A DNA stretch of 64,000 bases. Origin: Lachnospiraceae bacterium. GTDB taxonomy: Bacteria > Bacillota > Clostridia > Lachnospirales > Lachnospiraceae. The notes beneath the pieces were generated by a model. That model was not told where the DNA came from, did not search any database, and saw only the letters and a program-made list of their open reading frames with translations. This document shows positions 50,751 through 60,507 of this stretch, in pieces. The position numbers and the translations under genes are program-made. The first letter of the stretch is position 1; the number at the start of each line of letters is the position of its first letter. The stretch spans positions 1 through 64,000 of the forward strand of contig JAAUZD010000023.1 of assembly GCA_014804785.1 (NCBI GenBank), written 5' to 3'.

Positions 50751-53390
50751 GTGAAAGCATATGGTGTAAATGAACTTAGGAAAATGTTCCTTGAATTTTT
50801 TGAGAGCAAGGGACATCTGGCGATGAAAAGCTTTTCGCTGGTACCCCATAATGACAATTCATTATTGCTGATTAATTCGGGAATGGCCCCTTTAAAGCCA
50901 TACTTTACAGGACAGGAAATCCCTCCCAGAAGGAGAGTAACTACCTGCCAGAAGTGTATCCGTACAGGCGATATCGAGAACATTGGAAAAACAGCGCGCC
51001 ACGGTACTTTTTTTGAAATGCTTGGAAATTTTTCTTTCGGTGATTACTTTAAGCATGAAGCGATTGCCTGGACTTGGGAATTTTTGACTCAGGTAGTGGG
51101 GCTTGATCCTGAAAGGCTTTATCCATCCATTTATCTTGAGGATGAAGAGGCATTTGAGATTTGGAATAAAGAAATCGGCATTTCGGCAGAAAGAATCTTC
51201 CGCTTCGGCAAGGAGGACAATTTCTGGGAGCATGGTTCAGGTCCCTGTGGACCTTGTTCAGAGGTTTACTATGACCGGGGAGAGAAATACGGCTGCGGAA
51301 AGCCGGACTGTACAGTGGGATGTGACTGCGACAGATATATTGAAGTTTGGAACAATGTATTTACCCAGTTTGACAATGACGGTAAGGGTAATTATACAGA
51401 ACTGGAGCAGAAGAACATTGATACCGGTATGGGGCTTGAAAGACTGGCAGCGGTAGTTCAGGATGTGGAATCTATTTTTGATGTGGACACCATCCGCGCG
51501 CTGCGCAACAAAGTTTGTGAGATTTCAGGCAAAGAATATCAGAAGAAATATGAGTGGGATGTGTCTATACGTATTGTGACGGATCATATCCGCTCTGCAA
51601 CTTTTATGATTTCCGATGGCATCATGCCCTCTAATGAAGGCAGGGGCTATGTGCTGCGCAGGATTATCCGCCGTGCAGCCCGCCACGGAAGGCTCCTTGG
51701 CATTGACGGAACATTCCTTGCAGATTTGAGCAATACTGTCATTGAGGGAAGCAAGGACGGTTATCCGGAGCTGGAGGAAAAGAAAGACTTTATCTTTAAT
51801 GTGCTCACTCAGGAAGAAAATAAATTTAATAAGACCATTGACCAGGGACTGAACATTCTTGCGGATATGGAAGAGGAAATGCGGAAAAGCGAAAGCACCT
51901 GCTTAGAAGGCGGGGAGGCATTTAAGCTGTATGATACCTATGGGTTCCCCCTTGATCTTACCAAAGAAATTCTGGAGGAAAAAGGTTTTACCGTGGATGA
52001 AGAGGGATTTGCGAAAGCCATGCAAGAGCAGAAGAATAAGGCAAGAGCAGCCCGCAAGGTCACCAATTACATGGGCGCAGATGTGACGGTATATGAGTCC
52101 ATCGATCCGGCAATTACATCAACCTTTGTAGGATATGACAGATTAAGCCATGATTCAAAAATTACGGTGCTCACGACAGAAAGTGAAATTGTGGAAGCGC
52201 TTACAGACGGTGAAGTGGGAACGATTATTGTAGATGAAACTCCTTTCTATGCAACTATGGGCGGACAGTCCGCCGATACGGGTATCATTGCCTGTGCGGA
52301 TGGAGAGTTTCAGGTAGAAGATACAGTAAAACTCTTAGGCGGCAAAGTGGGGCATATCGGAAAAGTTGTCAGAGGCATGCTTAAAGCAGGCGATACCGTC
52401 ACTTTACAGGTAAATGAAGCAAACAGAGCAGATACATGCAAGAACCATAGTGCAACGCATCTGCTGCAGAAGGCTCTCAGAACCGTTCTGGGATCCCATG
52501 TAGAGCAGGCGGGATCATTTGTAAACGGCGACAGGCTTAGATTTGACTTTAGTCATTTTTCAGCAATGACTAAGGAAGAACTTGACCAGGTTGAAAAACT
52601 TGTAAACGAAAAAATTATGGAAGCCATTCCGGTGGAAACAAAGATCATGAGTCTAGAGGATGCCAAAAAGACCGGAGCTATGGCACTTTTTGGAGAAAAA
52701 TACGGCGAAAGCGTAAGAGTAGTACAAATGGGAGATTTCTCCACGGAACTCTGCGGTGGTACCCATGTGTCCAACACAGCATCCATCATGCTCTTCAAGA
52801 TTGTTTCAGAGAGCGGTGTAGCTGCTGGGGTGCGGAGAATTGAAGCTCTTACTGGAAACGGGGTGCTGAAATATTATAGCGATATGGAAAACACACTCCA
52901 TAAGGCGGCTTCTTTGGTGAAGACGACCCCGGCTGACCTGGTGCAGAAGTTAGAGCATATGATGGCGGAAATGAAAGCCCTCCAGAGTGAAAATGAGTCC
53001 TTAAAGAGCAAAGCAGCAAAGGAAGCGCTGGGAGATGTCATGAATCAAGTTGTTGAGGTTTCGGGTGTAAAATTGCTTGCAGCAAAAGTTCCGGGTGTGG
53101 ACATGAATGGATTGCGCGACTTAGGCGACCAGTTAAAAGCAAAGCTGGGAGAAGGTGTCGTTGTGCTAATCTCTGATAAAGACGGCAAAGTCAACATGGT
53201 TGCCATGGCAACAGAGGGAGCAATGCAAAAGGGCGCTCATGCCGGCAATCTGATCAAGGGAATCGCAGCGCTGGTCGGCGGAGGCGGCGGCGGACGCCCC
53301 AACATGGCGCAGGCAGGCGGAAAGAATCCGGCAGGAATCGATCAGGCAATTGCGGAGGTTTCAGAAGTGCTGAAAAGCCAGCTTGGATAA
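50751..53390 (+). CDS. alaS: Alanyl-tRNA synthetase
   Basis: An 879-residue class II enzyme. The catalytic core has RRRVTTCQKCIRTGDIEN and the aminoacylation loop HGTFFEMLGNFSFGDYFK. A cysteine-rich insertion (CGKPDCTVGCDC) is found in many bacterial AlaRS. The editing domain carries the zinc ligands HSATHLL and CGGTHVSN, and a C-Ala domain with a glycine-rich tail (GGGGGGRPNMAQAGG) follows. I chose the GTG at 50751 with TTGGAGGAAAG upstream. It follows glyS, giving a two-synthetase unit. Confidence 0.96.
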   Translation: MKAYGVNELRKMFLEFFESKGHLAMKSFSLVPHNDNSLLLINSGMAPLKPYFTGQEIPPRRRVTTCQKCIRTGDIENIGKTARHGTFFEMLGNFSFGDYFKHEAIAWTWEFLTQVVGLDPERLYPSIYLEDEEAFEIWNKEIGISAERIFRFGKEDNFWEHGSGPCGPCSEVYYDRGEKYGCGKPDCTVGCDCDRYIEVWNNVFTQFDNDGKGNYTELEQKNIDTGMGLERLAAVVQDVESIFDVDTIRALRNKVCEISGKEYQKKYEWDVSIRIVTDHIRSATFMISDGIMPSNEGRGYVLRRIIRRAARHGRLLGIDGTFLADLSNTVIEGSKDGYPELEEKKDFIFNVLTQEENKFNKTIDQGLNILADMEEEMRKSESTCLEGGEAFKLYDTYGFPLDLTKEILEEKGFTVDEEGFAKAMQEQKNKARAARKVTNYMGADVTVYESIDPAITSTFVGYDRLSHDSKITVLTTESEIVEALTDGEVGTIIVDETPFYATMGGQSADTGIIACADGEFQVEDTVKLLGGKVGHIGKVVRGMLKAGDTVTLQVNEANRADTCKNHSATHLLQKALRTVLGSHVEQAGSFVNGDRLRFDFSHFSAMTKEELDQVEKLVNEKIMEAIPVETKIMSLEDAKKTGAMALFGEKYGESVRVVQMGDFSTELCGGTHVSNTASIMLFKIVSESGVAAGVRRIEALTGNGVLKYYSDMENTLHKAASLVKTTPADLVQKLEHMMAEMKALQSENESLKSKAAKEALGDVMNQVVEVSGVKLLAAKVPGVDMNGLRDLGDQLKAKLGEGVVVLISDKDGKVNMVAMATEGAMQKGAHAGNLIKGIAALVGGGGGGRPNMAQAGGKNPAGIDQAIAEVSEVLKSQLG

Positions 53391-53418
53391 TTTTAGATAA
53401 ATTTTTGTAAATAAATGA

Positions 53419-53446
53419 TTGACGTAGGGAAAAAATGTGGTATAAT
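53419..53446 (+). promoter_or_regulatory. Strong rpsU promoter
   Basis: TTGACG (53419-53424), a 16-base spacer ending TGG, and TATAAT (53441-53446). The TG before the -10 makes it extended. It is one of the best promoters in the window, as expected for a ribosomal protein gene. Confidence 0.85.
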
Positions 53447-53547
53447 CATACGTGTGTATGTTAGTACACATGCGTATTTATTACGTAAATAAAAACCCAA
53501 TCAGTCAATGTTGCTAGGAAGGGACTGAAGGGAGGTCAGGGTGTAGG
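53447..53547 (+). promoter_or_regulatory. Long structured leader of rpsU
   Basis: About 95 bases of untranslated leader follow the promoter. ATACGTGTGTA (53448-53458) can pair with TACACATGCGTAT (53465-53477) and TCAGTC (53501-53506) with GACTGA (53523-53528). GGAGG is at 53531-53535. Ribosomal protein genes are often autoregulated through such leaders; this one is not a family I recognise. Confidence 0.45.
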
Positions 53548-53724
53548 ATGTCAAACGTAATCGTCAAAGAAAACGAGACTTTAGATAGCGCTTTACGTCG
53601 CTTCAAAAGAAGCTGCGCGAAGGCTGGTATTCAGCAGGAGATTCGTAAGAGAGAACATTACGAAAAACCAAGCGTAAGACGCAAAAAGAAATCTGAAGCA
53701 GCAAGAAAACGTAAATACAACTAA
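53548..53724 (+). CDS. rpsU: 30S ribosomal protein S21
   Basis: A 58-residue, highly basic protein, the normal length. The sequence begins [20 protein letters not shown] and continues with [20 protein letters not shown], then an Arg-Lys rich tail ([11 protein letters not shown]). S21 sits on the platform of the 30S subunit and helps mRNA start selection. It has its own promoter, leader and terminator. It is too short for the usual open-frame cut-off and easily missed. Confidence 0.96.
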   Translation: MSNVIVKENETLDSALRRFKRSCAKAGIQQEIRKREHYEKPSVRRKKKSEAARKRKYN

Positions 53725-53770
53725 TGGTCCAATCGTCGGATACGAAACGAATGACAGTTGGAATGCAACG

Positions 53771-53807
53771 AAAAGTCCTTGTTTTTATAATCAAGGACTT
53801 TCTTGTT
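53771..53807 (+). terminator. Intrinsic terminator of rpsU
   Basis: AAGTCCTTG pairs with CAAGGACTT around a ten-base AT loop, followed by TCTTGTT. Confidence 0.75.
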
Positions 53808-53870
53808 GAATATGAGAATGTCTTGGGAAGAATGTCAGTGTTTGGTTGATATGGTAATGAGGAAAGAGAT

Positions 53871-54464
53871 ATGTGGACAAAAGAAATATTTGGTACGGAT
53901 GTATATCATCTTATTTCAGCCTTTATTATTTATAGTATGATTGGCTGGCTTGTGGAATCTATTTATATGTCGTTGTGCAACAGAAAACTGACGAACCGCG
54001 GCTTTGCACGGGGACCGTTTTGTCCCATTTATGGGTTTGGAGGTGTCATAGGCTATCTGATTCTTCAGCCTTTAAGCAGCAATCTGGTGATGCTTTATCT
54101 GGCAGGAGCCATTTTGGCGACGCTGTTCGAATATCTGGTAGGCAGGCTGATGCTTAAGGTGTTTGGAGAAGTGTGGTGGGATTATAATGAAAAACCTTGT
54201 AATTTCCAAGGAATTATTTGCCTGGAAAGTACCATTGCATGGGGATTTTACGCAATCATTATCATCACTTTTTTGCATGGCAGAATTCTTGGACTGGTGG
54301 ATAAGTGTAACATGGAATGGGGGATCAGGGCATGTAAACTGATTCTTGTACTTGTAACGATAGATTACATCATAAAATTGATGAATGTTTTTCATATCAG
54401 TCTTAAGGAACAAAAGGACAGGATTGCGGATGTCTATCATTCGATCCGTGCAAGGTGGTATTAA
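53871..54464 (+). CDS. CmpB-family membrane protein (putative ABC permease)
   Basis: A 197-residue membrane protein with five helices. The family pattern SMIGWLVESIYMSLCNRKLTN and NRGFARGPFCPIYGFGG identifies it as the type annotated putative ABC transporter permease (ABC_trans_CmpB). WWDYNEKPCNFQGIICLEST follows. No ATPase is nearby, so the transporter label is unproven. It may be linked to the next gene, a DD-carboxypeptidase, 73 bases later. Confidence 0.85.
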   Translation: MWTKEIFGTDVYHLISAFIIYSMIGWLVESIYMSLCNRKLTNRGFARGPFCPIYGFGGVIGYLILQPLSSNLVMLYLAGAILATLFEYLVGRLMLKVFGEVWWDYNEKPCNFQGIICLESTIAWGFYAIIIITFLHGRILGLVDKCNMEWGIRACKLILVLVTIDYIIKLMNVFHISLKEQKDRIADVYHSIRARWY

Positions 54465-54537
54465 AATTTGTACTTGCATTTTACAATCAAATAAAACATA
54501 TCCATAGTAATAGAATACATAAGGGGAGAGCAACCAC

Positions 54538-55704
54538 GTGAATAAATTTTTTAAAGTGACCCTATGCTATGTGATGTGTTTTATTTTTTTACTGATGATT
54601 CCAGTAAAGGCATATGCTGCGCCGGCCGTAGAAGCACCGTCTTATATCCTGATGGAGGCCTCTACAGGGCAGGTCATATGTGAAGAGAATGCGGAAGAAC
54701 GCCGCAGCCCTGCCAGCATTACTAAGATCATGACGCTTCTCGTGATTTTTGATCATCTGGGTACCGGAAGGGTAAAGCTTGACAGTGAAGTAATGACCAG
54801 TGCATATGCAAAATCTATGGGCGGTTCCCAGGTTTTTCTGGAAGAGGGAGAAGTACAGACACTTGAGACCATTATCAAGTGCATTGCAGTGGCGTCTGGC
54901 AATGATGCCAGTGTGGCAGCTGCTGAATTTATTGCGGGCAGCGAGCAGGAATTTGTGAATCTGATGAACAAAAGAGCAGAGGATATGGGGCTTACCAACA
55001 CCCATTTTGAGGATTGCTGCGGACTTACAGATTCTGACAATCATTATACCACAGCAAAAGATGTGGCGCTCATGTCGAGAGAGCTGATCACGAAATATCC
55101 GCAGATTCTGGACTATACGAAAATATGGATGGAAGATATTACTCATGTGACCAATCAGGGAACAAGTAATTTCACTCTATCGAGTACCAACAAATTGCTT
55201 AAGATGTACGAGTGGACCACAGGGCTGAAAACCGGTTCCACCAGCAAAGCATTATACTGTCTTTCTGCCACGGCAAGCAAGGATAATATTGACATGATTG
55301 CGGTGGTGATGGGATCTCCCAGCAACAAGAGCCGTTTTCAGGATGCAATGGCGCTTTTGAATTACGGGTATAGTGTCAGTGCACTGTACGAAGATCCCAA
55401 TGAGGAAAAGCTGCCGTCTCTTCCGGTAAAAGGGGGAGTGCAGGAGGAAGCAACATTGGTCTATAAAGAGCCTTTCCGCTATCTGGATATAGCAGGAAGT
55501 GATTTAAATGCCATAGAAAAAACGATTTCCTTACCGGCTGAAATCAATGCACCCGTTGCCAGAGGGGATGCGGTGGGAGAAGCAGTATATAAGCTGAATG
55601 GACAGAGAATAGGAAGCGTATCCATCCTGGCGGATGTGACCATAGAAAAAGCAGGGTATAAGGACTATTTGATAAAGGTCTGGAAATTATACTGCTGCCT
55701 GTGA
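54538..55704 (+). CDS. D-alanyl-D-alanine carboxypeptidase (first)
   Basis: A 388-residue serine peptidase of the DacF type. A signal peptide of about 27 residues ends near AYAAP. The active-site SITK is near residue 60 (RRSPASITKIMT), the SGN motif in AVASGNDASVA, and KTGS in TGLKTGSTS. A C-terminal PBP5-like domain follows. It trims the terminal D-alanine from peptidoglycan stem peptides. Start is GTG with GGGGAGAG upstream. A second, distinct copy is at 58.0-59.3 kb. Confidence 0.93.
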   Translation: MNKFFKVTLCYVMCFIFLLMIPVKAYAAPAVEAPSYILMEASTGQVICEENAEERRSPASITKIMTLLVIFDHLGTGRVKLDSEVMTSAYAKSMGGSQVFLEEGEVQTLETIIKCIAVASGNDASVAAAEFIAGSEQEFVNLMNKRAEDMGLTNTHFEDCCGLTDSDNHYTTAKDVALMSRELITKYPQILDYTKIWMEDITHVTNQGTSNFTLSSTNKLLKMYEWTTGLKTGSTSKALYCLSATASKDNIDMIAVVMGSPSNKSRFQDAMALLNYGYSVSALYEDPNEEKLPSLPVKGGVQEEATLVYKEPFRYLDIAGSDLNAIEKTISLPAEINAPVARGDAVGEAVYKLNGQRIGSVSILADVTIEKAGYKDYLIKVWKLYCCL

Positions 55705-55751
55705 ACTTCTGACAGGAGAACATCAAAAAGTAAGACAGGAAGGAAAAGACT

Positions 55752-56603
55752 TTGATCATATTTATTAGTGTGATAGCAGTACTTGCAGCATTTTTCCTAA
55801 TAATCATGGCTGTGGACTGTAATCGGTTCGTAATCAGAAAATACAGATGTACAGGTAAGGCGCTGAAGAAGGATGGAACCATCATCCTTCTGTCAGACCT
55901 TCATAATAAATCATTTGGGAAGAAAAATGAGCGGCTGCTTGCCGCAATCGAAAACATACATCCTGATATGATATTGATAGCAGGAGATATGTATACCTCC
56001 GCAAAGGGCGGCGATATTCAAACGGCGAAGGAACTTGTATGCGCGTTGGCAAAGAGGTATCCGGTCTACTACGGCAATGGAAATCATGAACATAAGACCA
56101 GACTTTATCCGGAACACTTTGGTACCATGTATCAGGAATTCGCGGATGCAGTGAAAAACGCTGGTGTCCGGCATCTGGTAAATGAAAAAGTATCTCTGCC
56201 TGCTTTTAATATGGATATTTACGGGCTCGAAATTGAGAGGGAGTACTATGGAAAATTCAAGTCTGCGCAGGTGGAACCATCCTATCTGGAAGGACTTTTA
56301 GGAAAAACGGACGCTTCAAGATTCTCCGTGTTGATAGCGCATAATCCAGATTATTTTGGCGCTTATGCAGGGTGGGGGGCAGACCTTGTGGTATCAGGGC
56401 ATGTTCATGGAGGACTTATGAAGCTGCCTTTCCTTGGAGGTGTGATTTCACCAGCGCTTAAGCTGTTCCCTAAGTATGATGGCGGAGAATTTAAAGAAGG
56501 AAAGGCGACCATGATACTCGGCAGAGGGCTTGGAACTCATACGCTTCCCATAAGAATCTTCAATCCGGGAGAACTTGTTGTAATCCGGCTTTCACGAAGT
56601 TGA
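55752..56603 (+). CDS. Membrane-anchored metallophosphoesterase (YkuE-like)
   Basis: A 283-residue protein with an N-terminal transmembrane helix (IFISVIAVLAAFFLIIMAVD) and the metallophosphoesterase motifs LLSDLHNK, AGDMYTS, YGNGNHEHK, IAHNP and SGHVHGG. It is of the YkuE/YaeI-type group of membrane-associated phosphodiesterases. Start is TTG with GGAAGGAAA upstream. It lies 47 bases after the carboxypeptidase and 69 before scpA. Substrate unknown. Confidence 0.85.
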   Translation: MIIFISVIAVLAAFFLIIMAVDCNRFVIRKYRCTGKALKKDGTIILLSDLHNKSFGKKNERLLAAIENIHPDMILIAGDMYTSAKGGDIQTAKELVCALAKRYPVYYGNGNHEHKTRLYPEHFGTMYQEFADAVKNAGVRHLVNEKVSLPAFNMDIYGLEIEREYYGKFKSAQVEPSYLEGLLGKTDASRFSVLIAHNPDYFGAYAGWGADLVVSGHVHGGLMKLPFLGGVISPALKLFPKYDGGEFKEGKATMILGRGLGTHTLPIRIFNPGELVVIRLSRS

Positions 56604-56672
56604 CGGCAAATTTAGTTCATGTTAATATGATTGAGGCGAAAAGGACAGGCATCTGCCCAAAGGAGCAAAAGG

Positions 56673-57419
56673 ATGGCAATACCAGTAAAACTGCAGGCAT
56701 TTGAGGGACCTTTGGATCTCCTCCTGCATCTGATTGAAAAGAATAAAGTAGATATTTATGATATTCCGATTGTGGAAATTACAGCCCAATATCTTGCGTA
56801 TATCCAGGAAATGGAAACAGAAGATATGAATGTGATGAGCGAATTTCTGGTAATGGCGGCGACCCTTTTAGACATCAAGTGTAAGATGCTGCTTCCTAAG
56901 GAAGTCAATGAAGAAGGGGAAGAGGAAGACCCAAGAGCAGAGCTGGTTCAGAAATTGTTGGAATACAAAATGTACAAATATATGTCCTATGAACTGAAGG
57001 ACAGGCAGGTGGATGCTGCACGTACGCTGTTTAAGTGCAGGACGCTTCCGAAAGAAATTGAGGAGTACAAGCCGCCTGTTGATATGGAGGCTCTTCTTGG
57101 CGGGGCAAACTTAGGAAAACTGCAGGAACTGTTTAAAACAGTGATGCGCAGGCAGGAGGACAAGATTGATCCTGTAAGGAGTACTTTTGGTAAGATTGAA
57201 AAGGATGAAGTGGATATGGATATCAAAACAGTTTATGTTGAGGAATATCTTCATAGCCACAAGACTTTCAGTTTCAGGCAGCTTCTGGAAAAACAGAGGA
57301 ATAAGATGGAAATCATAGTTACATTCCTTGTCATACTGGAGATGATGAAGCTGGGAAAGATTACTATTGTACAGGAAGATACCTTTGACGATATCATGAT
57401 TACTTCAAATGAGGTATAG
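56673..57419 (+). CDS. scpA: Segregation and condensation protein ScpA
   Basis: A 248-residue kleisin. The N-terminal helical domain begins KLQAFEGPLDLLLHLIEKNK and the C-terminal winged helix includes VTFLVILEMMKLGKITIVQ. It bridges SMC heads and recruits ScpB to condense chromosomes. I chose the ATG at 56673, with AAAGGAG upstream, over an earlier TTG. The scpB gene follows after 12 bases. Confidence 0.95.
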   Translation: MAIPVKLQAFEGPLDLLLHLIEKNKVDIYDIPIVEITAQYLAYIQEMETEDMNVMSEFLVMAATLLDIKCKMLLPKEVNEEGEEEDPRAELVQKLLEYKMYKYMSYELKDRQVDAARTLFKCRTLPKEIEEYKPPVDMEALLGGANLGKLQELFKTVMRRQEDKIDPVRSTFGKIEKDEVDMDIKTVYVEEYLHSHKTFSFRQLLEKQRNKMEIIVTFLVILEMMKLGKITIVQEDTFDDIMITSNEV

Positions 57420-57431
57420 GAGGGATAGAAT

Positions 57432-58001
57432 TTGGACAGGCAGAAGGAAAAGGCCATATTAGAGGCAGTTCTTTTTACGATGGGCGAGTCAGTGGAAGTG
57501 GAAAGGCTATCAGCGGTTATCGAAGAGGATCAAAAGACGACCAGGGAATTGCTTATGGAGATGAAAGAAGAATATGATGATACAGCGTGCGGAGTGACCC
57601 TGATTGAACTTGATGATTCCTTTCAGATGTGTACCAAGGCGGAAATGTATGAATATTTGATCAAGATTGCCAAGACACCGCGCAAATATGTGCTTACGGA
57701 CACATTACTGGAAACTCTTTCCATTGTTGCATATAAACAGCCTATCACAAGAGCGGAAATTGAAAAGATCAGGGGTGTAAGCTGTGATCATGCAGTAAAT
57801 AGGCTGGTTGAATTTGGGCTGATTACAGAGGTGGGAAGGATGGATGCACCAGGACGCCCGCTTCTGTTCGGAACTACAGAAGAGTTCCTTAGAAGCTTTG
57901 GTGTGAAATCCCTTGAAGAATTACCGGAATTGTCGGCAGTCCAGATAGAAGAATTCAAAATGCAGGCTGAGCAGGAAGCAAGCGTGCAGCTGGAGGTATA
58001 A
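57432..58001 (+). CDS. scpB: Segregation and condensation protein ScpB
   Basis: A 189-residue protein with two winged-helix domains: ILEAVLFTMGESVEVERLSA and TLSIVAYKQPITRAEIEKIRG, ending DAPGRPLLFGTTEEFLRSFG. It binds ScpA and completes the SMC complex. Start TTG with GGAGGG upstream. The convergent DD-carboxypeptidase gene ends 24 bases after it. Confidence 0.95.
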   Translation: MDRQKEKAILEAVLFTMGESVEVERLSAVIEEDQKTTRELLMEMKEEYDDTACGVTLIELDDSFQMCTKAEMYEYLIKIAKTPRKYVLTDTLLETLSIVAYKQPITRAEIEKIRGVSCDHAVNRLVEFGLITEVGRMDAPGRPLLFGTTEEFLRSFGVKSLEELPELSAVQIEEFKMQAEQEASVQLEV

Positions 58002-58025
58002 AGGCGTGCCTCCTGCCCGGGATTT

Positions 58026-59312
58026 TTAGTATAAGCTGTAGCGCACCAAAATTTGTTTCAGACACCAGATATAATCGATGGCGGGTATAGTGTCAGTGGT
58101 GATAATTGGCTCTATTCGGCATACTTCACCGTCAACAAGGTATTTGATGGTGCCTACCTGGGTACCTGCGGTTACGGGGGCGGTAAGCTCATCTGAAATC
58201 TGACAGTCTACCTGAATCTGCTCTCCCTTTTTAAGAAGGAGTCCGTCATCAGAAAAGGTATCTTCCCGCCGGTCTATTTTTATGTTGGTATAGGCATCGG
58301 CGTTTAACCGGTCTACCTGCCCGTTTATGACTTTGATGGGGCTTAAACTGCTTTCATCATAGGCAGCTTCCCGGAGTCTGTGAAACTCGAAATTTTCCAG
58401 TCCATAATTCATAAGCAACCGGGTATCGCTCCATTTATAGGTTTTGTTGTTTGGCCACCCGCAGGCAAGAAGCGCTACCACATAGGTTCGCTCATCCTGA
58501 CGCAGTGCGCCTACATAACAGTAACCGGCATTGCCGGTGAAGCCTGTTTTACCGGAAAGTGCTCCGTCCATCATGGATAGGAATGCGTTGTGGTTATTAC
58601 ATTGAAAGGTACGCCCGCTGGGAGCGAAAGAACCGTCATTTTCCTTATAACTGCTAAAAGAATAGGAGGAAGTACGGGTAATCTTGAGGAATTCTTCTTT
58701 TTTGGGAGAATCCATGATGCAATATGACATAATACGGGCAAGGTCTGTGGCAGTGGTGGAGTGAGACCTTACGGTTCCGTCTTTTCCTGTTACGGTGGCA
58801 TCTAAACCGTTAGGGGTGATGAAGAAAGTGTCAAAGCACCCTATGTCCCGTGCTTTCTGGTTCATCATATCGGCAAAAGCCTCCGTACTCCCTGCAATAT
58901 GCTCGGCAATGACCACTGCTGCGTCATTATGGGATTCCAGCATTAAAGAGTAAAGAAGGTCTTCTAGTTTATAGTATTCGCCCGGGCTTACGTTAAGCTT
59001 TACCTTCGGCATACTGGCAGCATAGGAGGAGGCAAGGGCATAATCGTCCATATTGCCATATTCCAAGGCCAGGATGCAGGTCATGATTTTAGTGGTGCTT
59101 GCCATAGGCAGAATTTTCTGACCGTCTTTTTCATATAAAATACGCCCGGAGTCAGCATCCATCAAAACGGCGGACTGGGCGTAAAGTTTTAAGTTTGTAC
59201 GCTCTTCCTCCTGGGCAGAGGCCTCCGGCATGGACACAGGGGTGAAGAAAATAAGAATGGAAATAAGGAATAAGCTGATAAATCTTTTAAGTGAGGGGCT
59301 TAAATGTTTCAT
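58026..59312 (-). CDS. D-alanyl-D-alanine carboxypeptidase (second, DacF-like)
   Basis: A 428-residue PBP. Signal peptide near residues 1-32 (SLFLISILIFFTPVSMPEA). Active-site motif ASTTKIMT near residue 75, SHN motif in LESHNDAAVVIAEH, KTG in LSGKTGFTGNAG. The C-terminal PBP5 domain is followed by a tail. It removes terminal D-alanine from stem peptides. It differs from the copy at 54.5 kb in the second motif (SHN versus SGN), so the two likely act at different times or places, for example spore cortex versus vegetative wall. Confidence 0.93.
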   Translation of the reverse strand: MKHLSPSLKRFISLFLISILIFFTPVSMPEASAQEEERTNLKLYAQSAVLMDADSGRILYEKDGQKILPMASTTKIMTCILALEYGNMDDYALASSYAASMPKVKLNVSPGEYYKLEDLLYSLMLESHNDAAVVIAEHIAGSTEAFADMMNQKARDIGCFDTFFITPNGLDATVTGKDGTVRSHSTTATDLARIMSYCIMDSPKKEEFLKITRTSSYSFSSYKENDGSFAPSGRTFQCNNHNAFLSMMDGALSGKTGFTGNAGYCYVGALRQDERTYVVALLACGWPNNKTYKWSDTRLLMNYGLENFEFHRLREAAYDESSLSPIKVINGQVDRLNADAYTNIKIDRREDTFSDDGLLLKKGEQIQVDCQISDELTAPVTAGTQVGTIKYLVDGEVCRIEPIITTDTIPAIDYIWCLKQILVRYSLY

Positions 59313-59404
59313 TTGATTTTCGTCCGCACAGGTATCTTCTCTTATGTATATGTCAGCGAAAGTATAAAATATGCTATGTGATCAAACGGAAAGGGTGGCA
59401 CTTT

Positions 59405-60466
59405 ATGAAAAAAATACTGGTGGTACTTACAGGCGGTACGATAGGAAGCAGGGTGGAGGGAGAACGGATTGACGTGACCGATGCCTCTCCGTTTTATCTT
59501 CTGGAACTTTACAGGAAAATCTATGGCAGCGGCGATGAATTTGAAGTGATGCAGCCCCTTAACATTTTAAGTGAAAATATGAATCTACAGTTTTTTAGCC
59601 AGATTGCTCGGTTTATGTGGGAGATTCCTTATGAAAAATATGAGGGCGTCATATTGACACATGGGTCTGATACATTGTCTTATACATCGGCGCTTTTGGG
59701 GATGCTGCTTTGTCATGTGCCGGTTCCGGTGGTACTGACGGCATCTAATTATCCGTTAGGGGAAAAAGGCAGCAACGGTCTGAACAATTTCAGGAGTGCA
59801 GTGGAATTGATCAACACCCAGCTTTTTAAGGGGGTATTCAGCGTTTATCAGAATCAAAACGGAGAAAATAATGTGTATCTGGCAACCCGCCTTACAGAGG
59901 CTGATGCCTATTTGGATCAATTTGGAGGTTTTGGGGGGATTGCGCTTGGAAAAATGGAAGATGGTGTATTTCAATATAATGACAGCCCAGTCAATCCAAC
60001 GCTTGCACAGATCAGAGAGATGAGAGCACCCATCACCGACAGTTGTCCTGTCTTTGAAAAACCGATTCTTATGCTTAGGGCTTATCCTGGATTAGATTAC
60101 AGGATGATTGACCTGCGTACAGAGCCGGCGGCTGTACTTCACTGTCTTTATCATTCAGCAACAGCCTGTACGGAGGGGGAGGACAGCTCCATATTGGGAT
60201 TTATGGAACGATGCAGAGCGAAGGGGATTCCTTTTTATGCATCGTCTGCTAAACGGACAGAGGGGAGTAAATATGTGACAGCCAAGGCAATTCGGGATAA
60301 TGAGGCAGTTTTGATGGAAAATATTTCCCCTGAGGCGGCATATGCCAAGTTGCTGCTTTTACATAATCTGAAGTCCGGTGAGGAGCCCTGCAGGCATTTA
60401 GGAGAAACGATTTATTTTGAAAATCTGCCATTTCCTGGAGAACTGGCAGAAAATACAAAAAAATAA
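59405..60466 (+). CDS. L-asparaginase (cytoplasmic, type I-like)
   Basis: A 353-residue enzyme that turns asparagine into aspartate and ammonia. The first catalytic Thr is in LTGGTIGSRVEGER and the second triad Thr-Asp in LTHGSDTLSYTSALLG. No signal peptide, unlike type II. I chose the ATG at 59405 with AAGGGTGG upstream; the longer frame would overlap the divergent carboxypeptidase gene. Position before the Na+-decarboxylase operon could link it to dicarboxylate metabolism, but an extended -10 promoter separates them. Confidence 0.85.
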   Translation: MKKILVVLTGGTIGSRVEGERIDVTDASPFYLLELYRKIYGSGDEFEVMQPLNILSENMNLQFFSQIARFMWEIPYEKYEGVILTHGSDTLSYTSALLGMLLCHVPVPVVLTASNYPLGEKGSNGLNNFRSAVELINTQLFKGVFSVYQNQNGENNVYLATRLTEADAYLDQFGGFGGIALGKMEDGVFQYNDSPVNPTLAQIREMRAPITDSCPVFEKPILMLRAYPGLDYRMIDLRTEPAAVLHCLYHSATACTEGEDSSILGFMERCRAKGIPFYASSAKRTEGSKYVTAKAIRDNEAVLMENISPEAAYAKLLLLHNLKSGEEPCRHLGETIYFENLPFPGELAENTKK

Positions 60467-60507
60467 CAATAAAAATCAACTTTGCTCTAGGCGATTTGTG
60501 ACATTTG

